Positions 38,053-48,465 of a stretch of DNA of 64,000 nt are shown here, one piece after another. The notes under the pieces were generated by a model. It saw only the letters and a program-made list of their open reading frames with translations. It did not search any database and had not been told where the DNA came from. The translations under genes were made by a program, and so were the position numbers. Every line of letters starts with the position of its first letter. The stretch's first letter is position 1. This stretch comes from Hippophae tibetana (taxonomy: Eukaryota; Streptophyta; Magnoliopsida; Rosales; Elaeagnaceae), in the NCBI GenBank assembly GCA_037013495.1, contig CM072805.1:39985169-40049168 (forward strand), read 5' to 3'.

Positions 38053-39810
38053 GTGGAAGATATAATTGTTCCCTCAGACATTACTCCTACCCATGATCAA
38101 CAACTCCCTGGTACTGAAGGTCACTCATCTAAGGTATGTACACCCACTGATACTAATAACATCGAGTCTAATGTTGGACAGTATGTGTTACCAAATAGGT
38201 CTACTCGAGGTCAACCAGCCAAAAGGTATGAACCAAATATTCATGCAAAATCAAAATACCTAATAGCCAATTACATGTCTACTAAAAGATTATCTAAGTC
38301 ATATGAATCATTTGTGAATCAAATATCTGGTGTATCAGTACCTAACAAAGTGCAGGATGCGTTGGGAGATCCAATATGGAGAAAGGCAATGGCTAAAGAG
38401 ATGAAGGCGTTACAGAAGAATGATACTTGGCAACTGGTGCCACCACCACAAGGAAAAAAGGCAGTTGGTTGTCGATGGGTGTTTACTGTAAAACATAATG
38501 GTGATGGATCTGTAAATCGGTATAAAGCTCGTCTTATAGCAAAAGGGTTTACTCAAACGTATGGTGTAGACTACGATGAGACCTTTGCTCCTGTTGCCAA
38601 AATGAACATCATTCAGGTTTTGCTCTCACTTGCCGCTAATCTAAACTGGCCATTACGACAGTTTGATGTCAAGAATGCGTTTCTTCATGGAGAATTAGCC
38701 GAGGAAGTGTACATGAGTTTTCCACCTGGGTATGTAGTTGATTCTCCTGGTAATTTTGTATGCAAACTGAGGAAGTCTTTGTATGGTCTCAAGCAATCCC
38801 CACAAGTTTGGTTTGGAAGATTCTCACAGTTCATGCAAAAGGTTGGTTACAGACAGAGTAATTCAGATCACACTCTATTTCTCAAACATCAACGAGGGAA
38901 GGTAACAACCCTAATAATTTATGTTGATGATATGGTAATCACTGGTGATGATACTGTTGAGATGGATAAATTACAAAGACAGTTAGCCTCTGAATTCGAG
39001 ATGAAGGACTTAGGTGAACTAAAATACTTCTTAGGAATTGAGGTAGCTAGGGGAAGAGAAGGAATATATCTGTGTCAAAGGAAGTACATTATTGATCTGC
39101 TAACAGAAACAAGTATGTTGGATTGCAAACCTATTGACACTCCTATTGAGCAAAACCATTGCTTAGCAGAGTATCCAGATCAGATACCAACTGATCGAGC
39201 TCGCTATCAGAGATTGGTTGGGCGTTTGATTTACTTGGCTCATACTAGACCAGATGTTGCATATGTAGTAAGTGTGGTGAGTCAGTTCATGCATAACACA
39301 AGTGAGAACCACATGAATGCTGTTTTGAGAATTTTAAGGTATTTGAAATCGGCTTCAAGAAGGGGAGTAATGTTCTCTAAACACAACAATCATCTTGAAG
39401 TCTGTGGCTTCAGAGATGCAGATTGGACAGGAAGTATTACAAATAGAAAGTCAACATCAGGTTATTTCACCTTTGTGGGTGGAAATTTAGTTACATGGAA
39501 AAGTAAGAAACAGAAAGTGGTGGCGCGATCTAGTGCTGAGGCCGAGTATAGAGGTATGGCTCATGGGGTTTGTGAATTACTATGGATAAGAACTTTGTTA
39601 TCTGATTTGGGTTTCGAACTCAAAAATACTATGCAATTGTATTGCGACAATCGGGCAGCCATTGATATATCACAAAATCCAGTACAACATGATCGCACTA
39701 AGCATGTAGAGGTTGATCGTCACTTTATAAAAGAAAAGTTGGATGCCAAACTGATTAGTTTTCCTTTTGTTCCCACTGAAGAGCAACTTGCAGATATGCT
39801 TACCAAATGA
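38053..39810 (+). CDS. Copia reverse transcriptase-RNase H, open frame
   Basis: An open frame of 585 codons. Reverse transcriptase blocks include WQLVPPPQGKKAVGCRWVF, KARLIAKGFTQTYGVDYDET, FDVKNAFLHGEL and the catalytic YVDDM. RNase H follows with CGFRDADWTG, SSAEAEYRGMAHG and LYCDNRAAIDIS, ending LADMLTK-stop, as usual for copia. It was originally part of one Gag-Pol chain. The ATG at 38053 is only the first Met of the remaining open stretch, so independent translation is not implied. Confidence 0.88.
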   Translation: MEDIIVPSDITPTHDQQLPGTEGHSSKVCTPTDTNNIESNVGQYVLPNRSTRGQPAKRYEPNIHAKSKYLIANYMSTKRLSKSYESFVNQISGVSVPNKVQDALGDPIWRKAMAKEMKALQKNDTWQLVPPPQGKKAVGCRWVFTVKHNGDGSVNRYKARLIAKGFTQTYGVDYDETFAPVAKMNIIQVLLSLAANLNWPLRQFDVKNAFLHGELAEEVYMSFPPGYVVDSPGNFVCKLRKSLYGLKQSPQVWFGRFSQFMQKVGYRQSNSDHTLFLKHQRGKVTTLIIYVDDMVITGDDTVEMDKLQRQLASEFEMKDLGELKYFLGIEVARGREGIYLCQRKYIIDLLTETSMLDCKPIDTPIEQNHCLAEYPDQIPTDRARYQRLVGRLIYLAHTRPDVAYVVSVVSQFMHNTSENHMNAVLRILRYLKSASRRGVMFSKHNNHLEVCGFRDADWTGSITNRKSTSGYFTFVGGNLVTWKSKKQKVVARSSAEAEYRGMAHGVCELLWIRTLLSDLGFELKNTMQLYCDNRAAIDISQNPVQHDRTKHVEVDRHFIKEKLDAKLISFPFVPTEEQLADMLTK

Positions 39811-39886
39811 GTTTCGAAGAAGGCATTATATGGTTCATTAAGCAAGTTGGGCATGATCAATATCTATGCGCCAACTTGAGGGAGAG

Positions 39887-40048
39887 TGTTAATAAATTAT
39901 TATTAGTGGTATATTAGTTGTATAAAAGTAATATACTTTTCTTAAAAACACTTTTTCTAAAAAGCAGATTTCTATTTTCCTGTATTTATACTTGTATTAT
40001 CATTTATTGTAATTAAGATTAATAAATACATTTTCAGTATATTTAACT
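39887..40048 (+). repeat. 3' LTR of copia element
   Basis: Partner of 34685-34846, differing at roughly half a dozen positions. Preceded by the polypurine tract. Confidence 0.9.
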
Positions 40049-41260
40049 TTCAACTTGTTAATAATTTTTGATGGAATGACAATCTAATGCTAAGTGAAGA
40101 GATTATTCAAAGTTTTTTTAATAATGTCATTCGCTGTTCGGACACGAATTTTGATGATGCATATCTTCACTATTCTTTTTTATAGGAATTCATGATGTGA
40201 GAACTGTATATTTGTTTAGATCATGGTATAGAAGAAGCAAGCTACACTTTCATTTCGGTTCTGAACCCACTTTATAGAAGTCAAGAGACTGAACCGGGCC
40301 AAGCTTAGTTACCGAAATAGTTGGGAAGGTGTTGAGTCTGCATTTCATTTCTTGAGCGATATTTTGCCGGCTCAGGTGTGCAACTTTGTATAAAATTCTC
40401 CTAATTTGTTGTATATATATCCTCATCATCATTTATTGAAAATAAAATTTTAACTTCAAACTCACTTATTATGTTGGTTGAATTGAATATATTAAAATGT
40501 ATTTACAATCACATACTTACAATGAATACTAATACATGTTTAAATACAGAAAATAAGAATCTATTTTTTGTAAAAGTACTTTTAAAAAAGTATATTAATT
40601 ATATATATTAATTACATACAATTAATATATTATTAATGATTTATTAACCGGTTGAGTATGTTATATATATGTGTTTTCATTTTAAAATATTTTTTTAACA
40701 AGAAATAGATTGAAAGTTTCTTTTACACACAATTTATGTGGGACTAAATCCATTTCAAAGGTAAAGATCAACCATAACGGTTGTACACTTGCGACCTTCG
40801 TTAAAAAAATACAAATTCATTTTTGATTTCTTTAAAAGGAGAGAAATAAAATTTAATTAAAATCATTGAAATATGTTAAAACAAGAATCATATAAAAATA
40901 ATTTAAAATTTATTTCACACCGATATAAAAATAAATTTATTTTAAAAATAAAGATCAAGTTTATACACTTACAATATTACTTAAAATAACACCATTTTTC
41001 TTAAGTTTCTTTTGAAATGAGAGAAGTGAATATCAATAAAACATATTAAAAACCTTTAAAATAATGATAAATATGAATTATATGAAAAAAATTAAGCATA
41101 TTTTACACACACAAAACCAATATAATTCATAAATATATTATGAAATAAAATATATATATAGAATAAGTTTGGCTTTAATTTCATTTATTTAATCTTTAAT
41201 AATTGAATTGTATTAATATACGACGAATACAAAATAAAATCATCTTATACAAAATATCAA
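40049..41260. other. AT-rich intergenic region
   Basis: No gene is recognised. The less AT-rich part 40190-40440 has short open frames on both strands with no family resemblance. Confidence 0.5.
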
Positions 41261-42911
41261 ATCCAGTTACCCTAATTTCATTATCTCCCTTTCCAACGCC
41301 AAAACCGCCGGTTAGAATTCTCCATTATTGCAACTCGATAAGCTCCATTTCCGTCGTTCATTAAGCCAATACTCTCCACAGTTCACTCTCTTCTTGTTCG
41401 CAGTTCTCCGTCAGCTCGTATCCCTCTTCTGTAATATGTAAGTTATTCATTTCACGTTTCTCAAAGTTAGATTATTAGCTGGTTCGAAATGATTTATTTT
41501 TGTGTTCTGGATATATGTCCAATAATTCCTGCAAATCAAAAAACTTCATTTAGATTAAGGTTACATTTGGATAATAAGCCTGTCTTTTTCGGTATTCTGC
41601 TCGGTTGGCTTTTAGTAATAGGAAATGTATGTAACTTGCCTCTGTCGTATCTTAAAGGTTTCTGATTAAAGGTCCATTTTTTATTTTTTATGCTTAGATT
41701 TGCCGACCTTGAATACTATGATATTAGGTAGTTTATTGATCTGATATGATGCTTTATTTCTCTTTTAATCATTCAAAAGTTATATTTATGAAATTCTCCG
41801 TGCATTTTATATGCTGGGAAATCCTGCAATTTTTGAGTTTTAGAATTCACTGTGAATTGGATTCATGTTTCTTATCTCTTAATTGCTTAACTAGAATTTT
41901 GGAAAATTCTGTCTATAATCTTAGCGAACCCTCTATTCATCAGCTGGTTGTTATTTTTAATTAATTAATTATTTTTTGGTGAAAGCCAAAAATAAGGAAG
42001 TGAAAGGATAAATAATGAGCAAACAGTAACTAATAGGAAAAACTGCTAAGAGAGGGTGACATCGGATGACGAATGTCAAACAAATATCGCCTGATTTGAG
42101 TTTGTGTGACTGATTTTTGAAAGGAACTTTCTTTTTTTAAATGACGAAAGAAACTCGATAACTTGGTTTCGGCTTTGGAGTAGCTACTATGACCATCCAT
42201 TCTTACTTAATACCTCTCCATTTTCCATTTTCTATTGAAGTTAGTGAAACTCATCTCTATTTGAAGGGATGAAGAAGTGGAGTAGACTCACCACATTTTT
42301 TTGGGTTGAATAACTATAATCTTGATGTGTTCTTTCTTTATACTTTTTCTTGCATTATTTCCATTACTTTTGATATTTCATTTCTAGAGTTTACTGTTTG
42401 GTTGTTGGGTATTCTACATTGGGTGTCGTTACTTTGAAAATTTCTATTATCGCTTGGACTGTTGGCATCTACAACATCCTAGAGGCTCACATTTTCATAA
42501 CACTTTTTATTATGATTTATTTTAAGAATTTAAACTTGGTTATTTGAACATATATTGTCTTGAATTCTTATTCGGAATTTTCCTTTCAAATTTCATATTT
42601 TTTTTAATTGATTCAAAATCGGTACTTGATGATTAAAGTTTTAAACTTTCTTATAGTCATTCTAATTTTTTTTCCTCTTATTCCTATTTAACCTTCCCAG
42701 TAGCACCTCAATTATTAGAGGCATTACACTTTTCTTATACAATCGCTCTTATCCTTCTTCCAAGTTTCTCCTTTCTTTCATCAGTTTATTTCGTTATCTC
42801 TTTATGCCTTTTCAACTATTTAGTTGTTTGTGTTAAATTGTATAGAGCTCAGCTATTTAATAAGTCCTTGACTTTTCAATGGTAATGGTTGCCTTCTATC
42901 TTGCCAATCAT

Positions 42912-43351
42912 TGTAATGTTCCAATCGAGTCTCACATCGTTTAAATATGGATAATTGGGTAGGTTCATAACCATTTGGACACACTCTCTTTACAAACTGA
43001 TTTTGTAAGGTAAGTTCTATACAAAGTGGTTGTACATTTGGTATCAGAACAAACACCCTTCTAGATAGCCCTCATTACGGACGAATAGACATTAAGGAGG
43101 ATTGTTACCGACGAATCCACAAAGTCACCCAAAATGTGAGGAGGGTTACTACCGTTGGATCTGCGAAGTCACCTAGCCCATATGGGCTACCATGGATGTC
43201 GGTTCTAAACGATGGGTGAAATGTAATGACCTAATTGAGTCCCACATCACTTATGTATAGATGAGTTGATGGGTTAATAAGCACTTAGATATCCTTTCTT
43301 TACAAACCGATTTTGTAAGATGAATTCTACATAAAGTGTTTATTACGGTCA
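42912..43351 (+). mobile_element. TRIM mini-retrotransposon
   Basis: Direct repeats 42912-43036 and 43222-about 43351 start TGTAATG and contain GAGTC(T/C)CACATC. Further in they share CTTTACAAAC(T/C)GATTTTGTAAG. After the first repeat comes TTTGGTATCAGAAC, a near-perfect tRNA-Met primer-binding site. The interior is about 185 bp without a gene. The purine-rich GATGGGTGAAA precedes the second repeat. Repeats differ substantially, so it is old, and no clean target duplication is left (ATCAT/CGCAT). Confidence 0.8.
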
Positions 43352-43649
43352 CGCATTGTGTGCCTTCTAACTTTGTTTTGTTTTTGTAGGAGCTTTCATT
43401 TAAATTCGTTACGAATTCGATATTATTAATGCTTAGGAACATATTAATTTTACTACTGTGACTGTTAGTACTTCTACTCTCCTTTCATATTTATTTTCTT
43501 ATTTCTTTGATTACATTAATTAGAAACGATGACTCGACTCGATTCGTTAGACGTAACTCAACTTCTTTAGCTCGATCCCCTCTCTACACTCTCTCCTCTT
43601 ACGATAGATGTGTAATAAAGGTTTGTTAGCTTTGGTATTTTCTTTAGTT

Positions 43650-44110
43650 TCTAATACTTGCTTTGTTTGGGATTGATTCGATTTACGGAGAGAAAACTTA
43701 GAGAAAAGTTAAGATATTTAACTGAATGTGTGGATTCCATGAGAGACTCCTCTATTTATAGGACATTACACGTACAAGTGTCGAAGAGGGATACAATTAG
43801 TATAAAAATACAACATTTTATGTATCGAGCTCGACCTTAGGTCGAGCTGGTGGTCGACCCTATAGGGGAAGCGTCCTCTGGGATAGACTTCCTATTTTGC
43901 TGGTGTCTTTAAAGTGTACAGAGCCAGATATATCATTCAAGGTATTATTTCTTATGATTAGGTCATGTTCCATAGGCTCGGTCTGATGGCACAAACTCAA
44001 GTTACTTATTTTGAATCGAGCCGACCTACAGGTCGGTCCTTAGTCTCGGGTCAGGCTTCAGGTCTTGGTCTTTCGTCTCGGATTGGGCTACGGGTCGGTT
44101 CATATGTCTA
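43650..44110. repeat. G+C-richer block with perfect palindromes
   Basis: Contains AGCTCGACCT-T-AGGTCGAGCT (43828-43848) and CCGACCT-AC-AGGTCGG (44021-44036), plus several GGTCGG/GGTCGAG words. Base composition differs from the flanks, suggesting a transposon relic, but no family can be assigned. Confidence 0.5.
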
Positions 44111-44271
44111 AACATGCTTAGTTGTTTTGTTTTGATTTCCTTTTGATAATTCAGAATTTCATTTTTATAACAAATATTTTTTGTTTTGATGCTTGCTTAG
44201 TGACTAATGGTTATTCATATATTGATTAGTATCAGAAGGAAAATGACTGAACAGAGTTGAATTGCAGAAAC

Positions 44272-46401
44272 ATGGTTTTATTAATTAGGCCTCCTATAAG
44301 GAAAATATTTACAGGACTTGCCATTCCGTCTATGGAATGCAAAAACGTACTGGTTAAGCAGGAAGGAGAAGACCAATTAGTCAAAGAAATGCAATTCATT
44401 AATCATGTCAATGTTCTTGAACTAAACGATAGAATCAAACAGCTAGTGAAAATGGGTCATCTAAATGATGCTCGGAAACTGTTTGATAAAATGCGGCAAA
44501 GGGATGAGGTTTCGTGGACTAATATGATTTCTGGTTATGTAAACATCTATGGTGCATTTGAAGCTTTGCATTTGTTCTCAAATATGTGGGTTGAGCCCGG
44601 ATTAAGAATGGACCCTTTTGTGGTAAGTCTTGCACTCAAGGCATGTGGTCTTACCATGAACTTGTATTTTGGTGAACTATTGCATGCTTATTCGATTAAA
44701 TCGGGTCTGATCAACTCAGTTTTTGTTAGTAGTGCCGTTCTTAACATGTACACAAAAACTGGCAGCATTGAGTTTGGTTGTAGAGTCTTCGATCATATGC
44801 CAACAAGAAATGTAGTATCGTGGACTGCCATCATAACAGGTCTTGTTCATGCTGGTTGTTCTTCAGATGGGTTGTTTTACTTTTCTGATATGTGGAGGTC
44901 AAAGGTTGGATGTGATGCGTATGCATTTGCTATTGCATTAAAAGCATGTGCTGGTTTGGGTGCTCTGAATCAAGGGAGGGAAATTCATGCACAAACAGTG
45001 AAGAAAGGGTTCGATGACAACTCCTTTGTAGCTAATTCTCTCGCTACGCTGTATTACAAATGCGGTAAATTAAATTATGGCTTATACTTGTCTGCAAAGA
45101 TGGGAACGCAAGATGTCGTTTCCTGGACAACAATCATTGCAACATTTGCTCAAATGGGTCAGAAGGAGCATGCTATTGATGCTTTTGTAAGAATGTGGGA
45201 ATCTGGTGTGGTTCCTAATGAGTATACTTTTGCGTCCGTTATCTCTGGATGTGCCTCACTTGGTAGAGTTGAATGGGGTAAACAATTACATGCCCATGTT
45301 TTACAACAAGGCCTAGCTGATTATTTGTCTGTAGCTAATTCTTTGGTAACCTTATACTCAAAATGTGGACACTTAACTTCAGCCTCGATGATTTTTCATG
45401 GATTGAGTAGTAGAGATATAGTAACATGGAGCACTATAATCGATGGGTATTCTCAAGAAAGTCATGGTGAAAAAGCTTTCGAGTATTTATCGTGGATGAG
45501 AAGGGACGGACCACCACCAGATGAATTTGCTCTTTCTAGTGTCCTAAGTTTTTGTGGAAGCATGGCTATACTCGACCAAGGGAAACAATTGCATGCTTAC
45601 ATCCTCTCTTTTGGATTAGAGCACATGTCAATGATACATAGTTCTCTAATCAGCATGTACTCAAAATGTGGGAGTATAAAAGAAGCATCAAAGGTCTTTG
45701 ACGAATCCTTCCATCATGACATTGTCTCATGGACAACAATGATTATTGGTTATGCTGAACATGGATTTTGCAAAGAAGCCATTGACTTGTTCGAGAATAT
45801 ACCCAAGGTTGGTTTGAAACCTGATGCTGTAACCTTTATTGGTGTTCTTACTGCTTGTAGCCATGCGGGACTTGTTGCTCTTGGTTTCTCCTACTTCAGA
45901 TCAATGCAAACTGAATACGAAATCTTCCCCTCAAAAGAACATTACGGATGCATGATTGATATCCTATGTCGAGCTGGACGATTAATTGATGCAGAACACA
46001 TGATCAGAAGCATGCCGTTTCAGCAGGATGATGTTGTATGGTCTACTCTACTTAGATCATGTACGGTGCATGGTAATGTGGACTGTGGACGCCGTTGTGC
46101 GGAGGAGATTCTCAAGCTGGTTCCAAACTGTGCAACAACTCACACGACCTTGGCTAATATTTATGCTGCGAAAGGGAAGTGGAGGGAAGCAGCAGAGTTG
46201 AGGAAGGTTATGAGATCAAAAGGGGTGATTAAGGAGCCAGGATGGTCTTCGGTGAAGGTCCAGGGTCAGGTTTCTGCTTTTGTTTCTGGAGATCAGTCTA
46301 ATCCACAAACTAAACAATTGTACAGTCTACTGAAACTGCTAAATTCGAAGACGGAGATTGTGATCAAAGAATTGGGTTCATTAGTTGATATTGAAGAGTA
46401 G
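44272..46401 (+). CDS. Pentatricopeptide repeat protein, PLS class, E-type
   Basis: A single coding exon of 709 residues starting at the ATG at 44272, four bases after a splice acceptor. About 14 repeats of the P-L-S pattern are visible, for example GHLNDARKLFDKMRQRDEVS, VFVSSAVLNMYTKTGSIEFG, CGSIKEASKVFDESFHHDIV and LKPDAVTFIGVLTACSHAGL. A C-terminal E/E+-like region follows (VWSTLLRSCTVHGNVDCG, EPGWSSVKVQGQVSAFVSGD). No DYW deaminase domain is present. Such proteins bind organellar RNA and usually specify sites of C-to-U editing, with the deaminase supplied in trans. It resembles the Arabidopsis At3g47840 type. The target transcript is unknown. A mitochondrial or plastid location is expected from the family; the N-terminus (MVLLIRPPIRKIFTG) is basic and hydrophobic as a presequence would be. 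Confidence 0.92.
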   Translation: MVLLIRPPIRKIFTGLAIPSMECKNVLVKQEGEDQLVKEMQFINHVNVLELNDRIKQLVKMGHLNDARKLFDKMRQRDEVSWTNMISGYVNIYGAFEALHLFSNMWVEPGLRMDPFVVSLALKACGLTMNLYFGELLHAYSIKSGLINSVFVSSAVLNMYTKTGSIEFGCRVFDHMPTRNVVSWTAIITGLVHAGCSSDGLFYFSDMWRSKVGCDAYAFAIALKACAGLGALNQGREIHAQTVKKGFDDNSFVANSLATLYYKCGKLNYGLYLSAKMGTQDVVSWTTIIATFAQMGQKEHAIDAFVRMWESGVVPNEYTFASVISGCASLGRVEWGKQLHAHVLQQGLADYLSVANSLVTLYSKCGHLTSASMIFHGLSSRDIVTWSTIIDGYSQESHGEKAFEYLSWMRRDGPPPDEFALSSVLSFCGSMAILDQGKQLHAYILSFGLEHMSMIHSSLISMYSKCGSIKEASKVFDESFHHDIVSWTTMIIGYAEHGFCKEAIDLFENIPKVGLKPDAVTFIGVLTACSHAGLVALGFSYFRSMQTEYEIFPSKEHYGCMIDILCRAGRLIDAEHMIRSMPFQQDDVVWSTLLRSCTVHGNVDCGRRCAEEILKLVPNCATTHTTLANIYAAKGKWREAAELRKVMRSKGVIKEPGWSSVKVQGQVSAFVSGDQSNPQTKQLYSLLKLLNSKTEIVIKELGSLVDIEE

Positions 46402-46756
46402 CATTTATCCTGGTAGCTCAAGAACAGATGAAAGCACAGCCATTTTTTCTTATCAATGATCAAGGAGAACATGATGACGAATAAACTGAATCTCAACAAT
46501 GATATATTGGTAGCTCAAAATGGTTTGAGAATTCTGAGAGCGGACTTTATATTGGTAACCTTGATGTGCAAATAACAAAGTAAGTAATTCTTTTCTGATT
46601 ATTATTATTGTCTTTATGGAGTATTATTATTCACTTGTGCACAATAGCTTTAATCAAAATGTTTGCTTCCTTTCTATGTACACTCTTGGCCCAAAACGTA
46701 GAAATCCATGGGTTTGCATTGTTTCTGTGCAGCGCCAAAGATGTAAGTTGCTTGCT

Positions 46757-48465
46757 GTTTTAAGCTTTTTCTACAATTTGAATAGGGATGACATTTTGGA
46801 TCATGGCACACGACATGATCATGATACAATTTTTTTTTTTTAAAGAGTTGATGACTAATTATTTTATTCTTGTACTTTTATAAATAAATAATTTGAAAAC
46901 TAAAGATAATTAAAATTGCTCACAATGTTAAAAATTATGTGAATATTGGTTTAAAACACAACACAATACGGACAATATCCAAAAACGATTGACACCCCTT
47001 AATGAGCCTTGCTATTTCTGCAGACGTTGAAATGGAGCAAGTTTGGAACATCAAACGTGACTGGTGAATTAGCTTCACTATGCTGCATAGTAATGTGGGC
47101 AACAAGCTTTCATTGTATTAGGAGAAAGATATGTGAGCTCTTCTACTATACTTACCATCTCTACATAGTTTTTATTGTCTTCTTTGTCTTACACGTGGGC
47201 TTCTCCTACTCTTGTATATAGCTTCCAGGCTTTCATCTCTTCTTACTTGATAGATTCCTCGGACTATTACAATCCCAACAAAGAATTTGCTTGGTTTCAG
47301 CTAGAATTTTACCCTGTGAAGTTGTAGAATTGAACTTCTCCAAGTGCCCTGGTGAATTTTTTTACTCATTTTAACAAACATTTGTACCAGTTTATAGTTG
47401 ATTTAGAGTCTCTTTGGTTATTTCTAAATACTTTTCTTTCTTTTTTCTTTTCTTTTTTTTGGGCTAAAAAGGTTATTTCTAAGTACTTTCAAGGTTTAAA
47501 AAGCAAACTTTGTATTTTCTATCATAAGTCAAATAACTTGTTTCTTACTAAAATCACTCTCATGAAGCTAATTTAACTGAAATCACTTTTAATAGAAATA
47601 CAAATAAACAGACATAATGTTAAGTTATTTTTTCATTTTGGCTTAAGTGTTTTTAAATGGGACAAAGTACAAGGTGTTTAGCAATCTTTTGAGGAAAATA
47701 ATTTCAATTTTTTTGAAAAGTGTTATTAAATTTTAAATTACTTTTTAACTAATTGTTTTATCTTAAAACTACTACTTTTCAAATTAATTCTCTTGAAACA
47801 CATCAAACCCTCCTCTTTTCTAACAACACATACAAGGAGATCCGTCAATAGTTAAGTAATTAATGAATCCAAAAGAGATGTTTAAACTTAATTGTCGTAA
47901 ACCTAGTTTTGTATTTAATCCTGCTTAATTTGATACCAGGGTTGAGCTATGCTCCTAATAGCATTGTGTTTCTAAATCTACCTAAAATCTCCAAGCTGCA
48001 ATGGCATCCTTTTACCGTTACTTCAAGTAGCAATATGGATCCTGAGAAGCTAAGTGTTGTCAAAACTGAAGGAAGTTGGTCTCGGAACTTGTATGAGAGC
48101 TTATCATCTCCTTCTCGTTTGGATCGTTTGCAAGTCTCCGCTGAAGGTCCCTATGGTCCTGTCTTAACCAATTTTCTAAGGTGAGTGACATATCATATAG
48201 AGTGAACCCCAATTATCGTATTCGAAATAATTTTGAGTTCCAAAATTGTAAGCTTTTGCTATATTTAAGCGCCAATTTGATTTACTCTTTTTAGAAGTAG
48301 TTTTAAGAAAAATGATTTGGGTAATAATAGTTTAAATAAGAATATTAAGTGTTTAGGGTAATATTATAAATAATTTAGAGTGACACTTTAGTAATTAATT
48401 TAAGTGACAAACATCCATTTTAAGTTAATTTTTTTTTCAAAAATAAAGATTACTTATTTTAAGAG
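46757..48465 (+). pseudogene. FRO pseudogene segment, copy 2 (duplicate of 12085-13715)
   Basis: Two FRO exons: 47024-47351 (LKWSKFGTSNVTGELASL ... HVGFSYSCI, then TAG at 47219-47221) and 47940-48180 (APNSIVFLNLPKISKLQWHPF, SSNMDPEKLSVV). Both keep their splice sites. The sequence matches copy 1 from just before 46757 to about 48465, introns included, so this is a DNA duplication. It shares the TAG with copy 1 but keeps the frame in the second exon, where copy 1 has an extra base, and keeps the GTGA donor that copy 1 lost. No upstream heme exon or downstream NAD exons follow. Confidence 0.88.

Larger units (their letters stand above)
34685..40048 (+). mobile_element. Ty1/copia retrotransposon, near full length, broken
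   Basis: Two 162-bp LTRs (34685-34846 and 39887-40048) start TGTTAATA and end TTAACT. A perfect primer-binding site TGGTATCAGAGC lies at 34847-34858. The typical polypurine end ACTTGAGGGAGAG directly precedes the 3' LTR. Gene order gag-protease-integrase-reverse transcriptase-RNase H is that of copia. Gag has an internal stop and the protease-integrase part has several, while the reverse transcriptase-RNase H frame is open for 585 codons. Flanks (GTCAA/TTCAA) suggest a target duplication with one change. The LTRs differ at few positions, so it is younger than the gag-only element. Confidence 0.93.
41265..44267 (+). other. Probable 5'UTR exon and long 5'UTR intron of PPR gene
   Basis: A C/T-rich stretch at about 41265-41440, looking like a 5'UTR, ends at a candidate donor (ATATG/TAAGTT region). 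The acceptor TTGCAG at 44262-44267 sits 4 bases before the PPR ATG. If spliced, the intron is about 2.8 kb and contains the TRIM at 42912-43351 and a G+C-richer palindromic block at 43650-44110. The acceptor is convincing and the donor is a guess. Confidence 0.5.
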
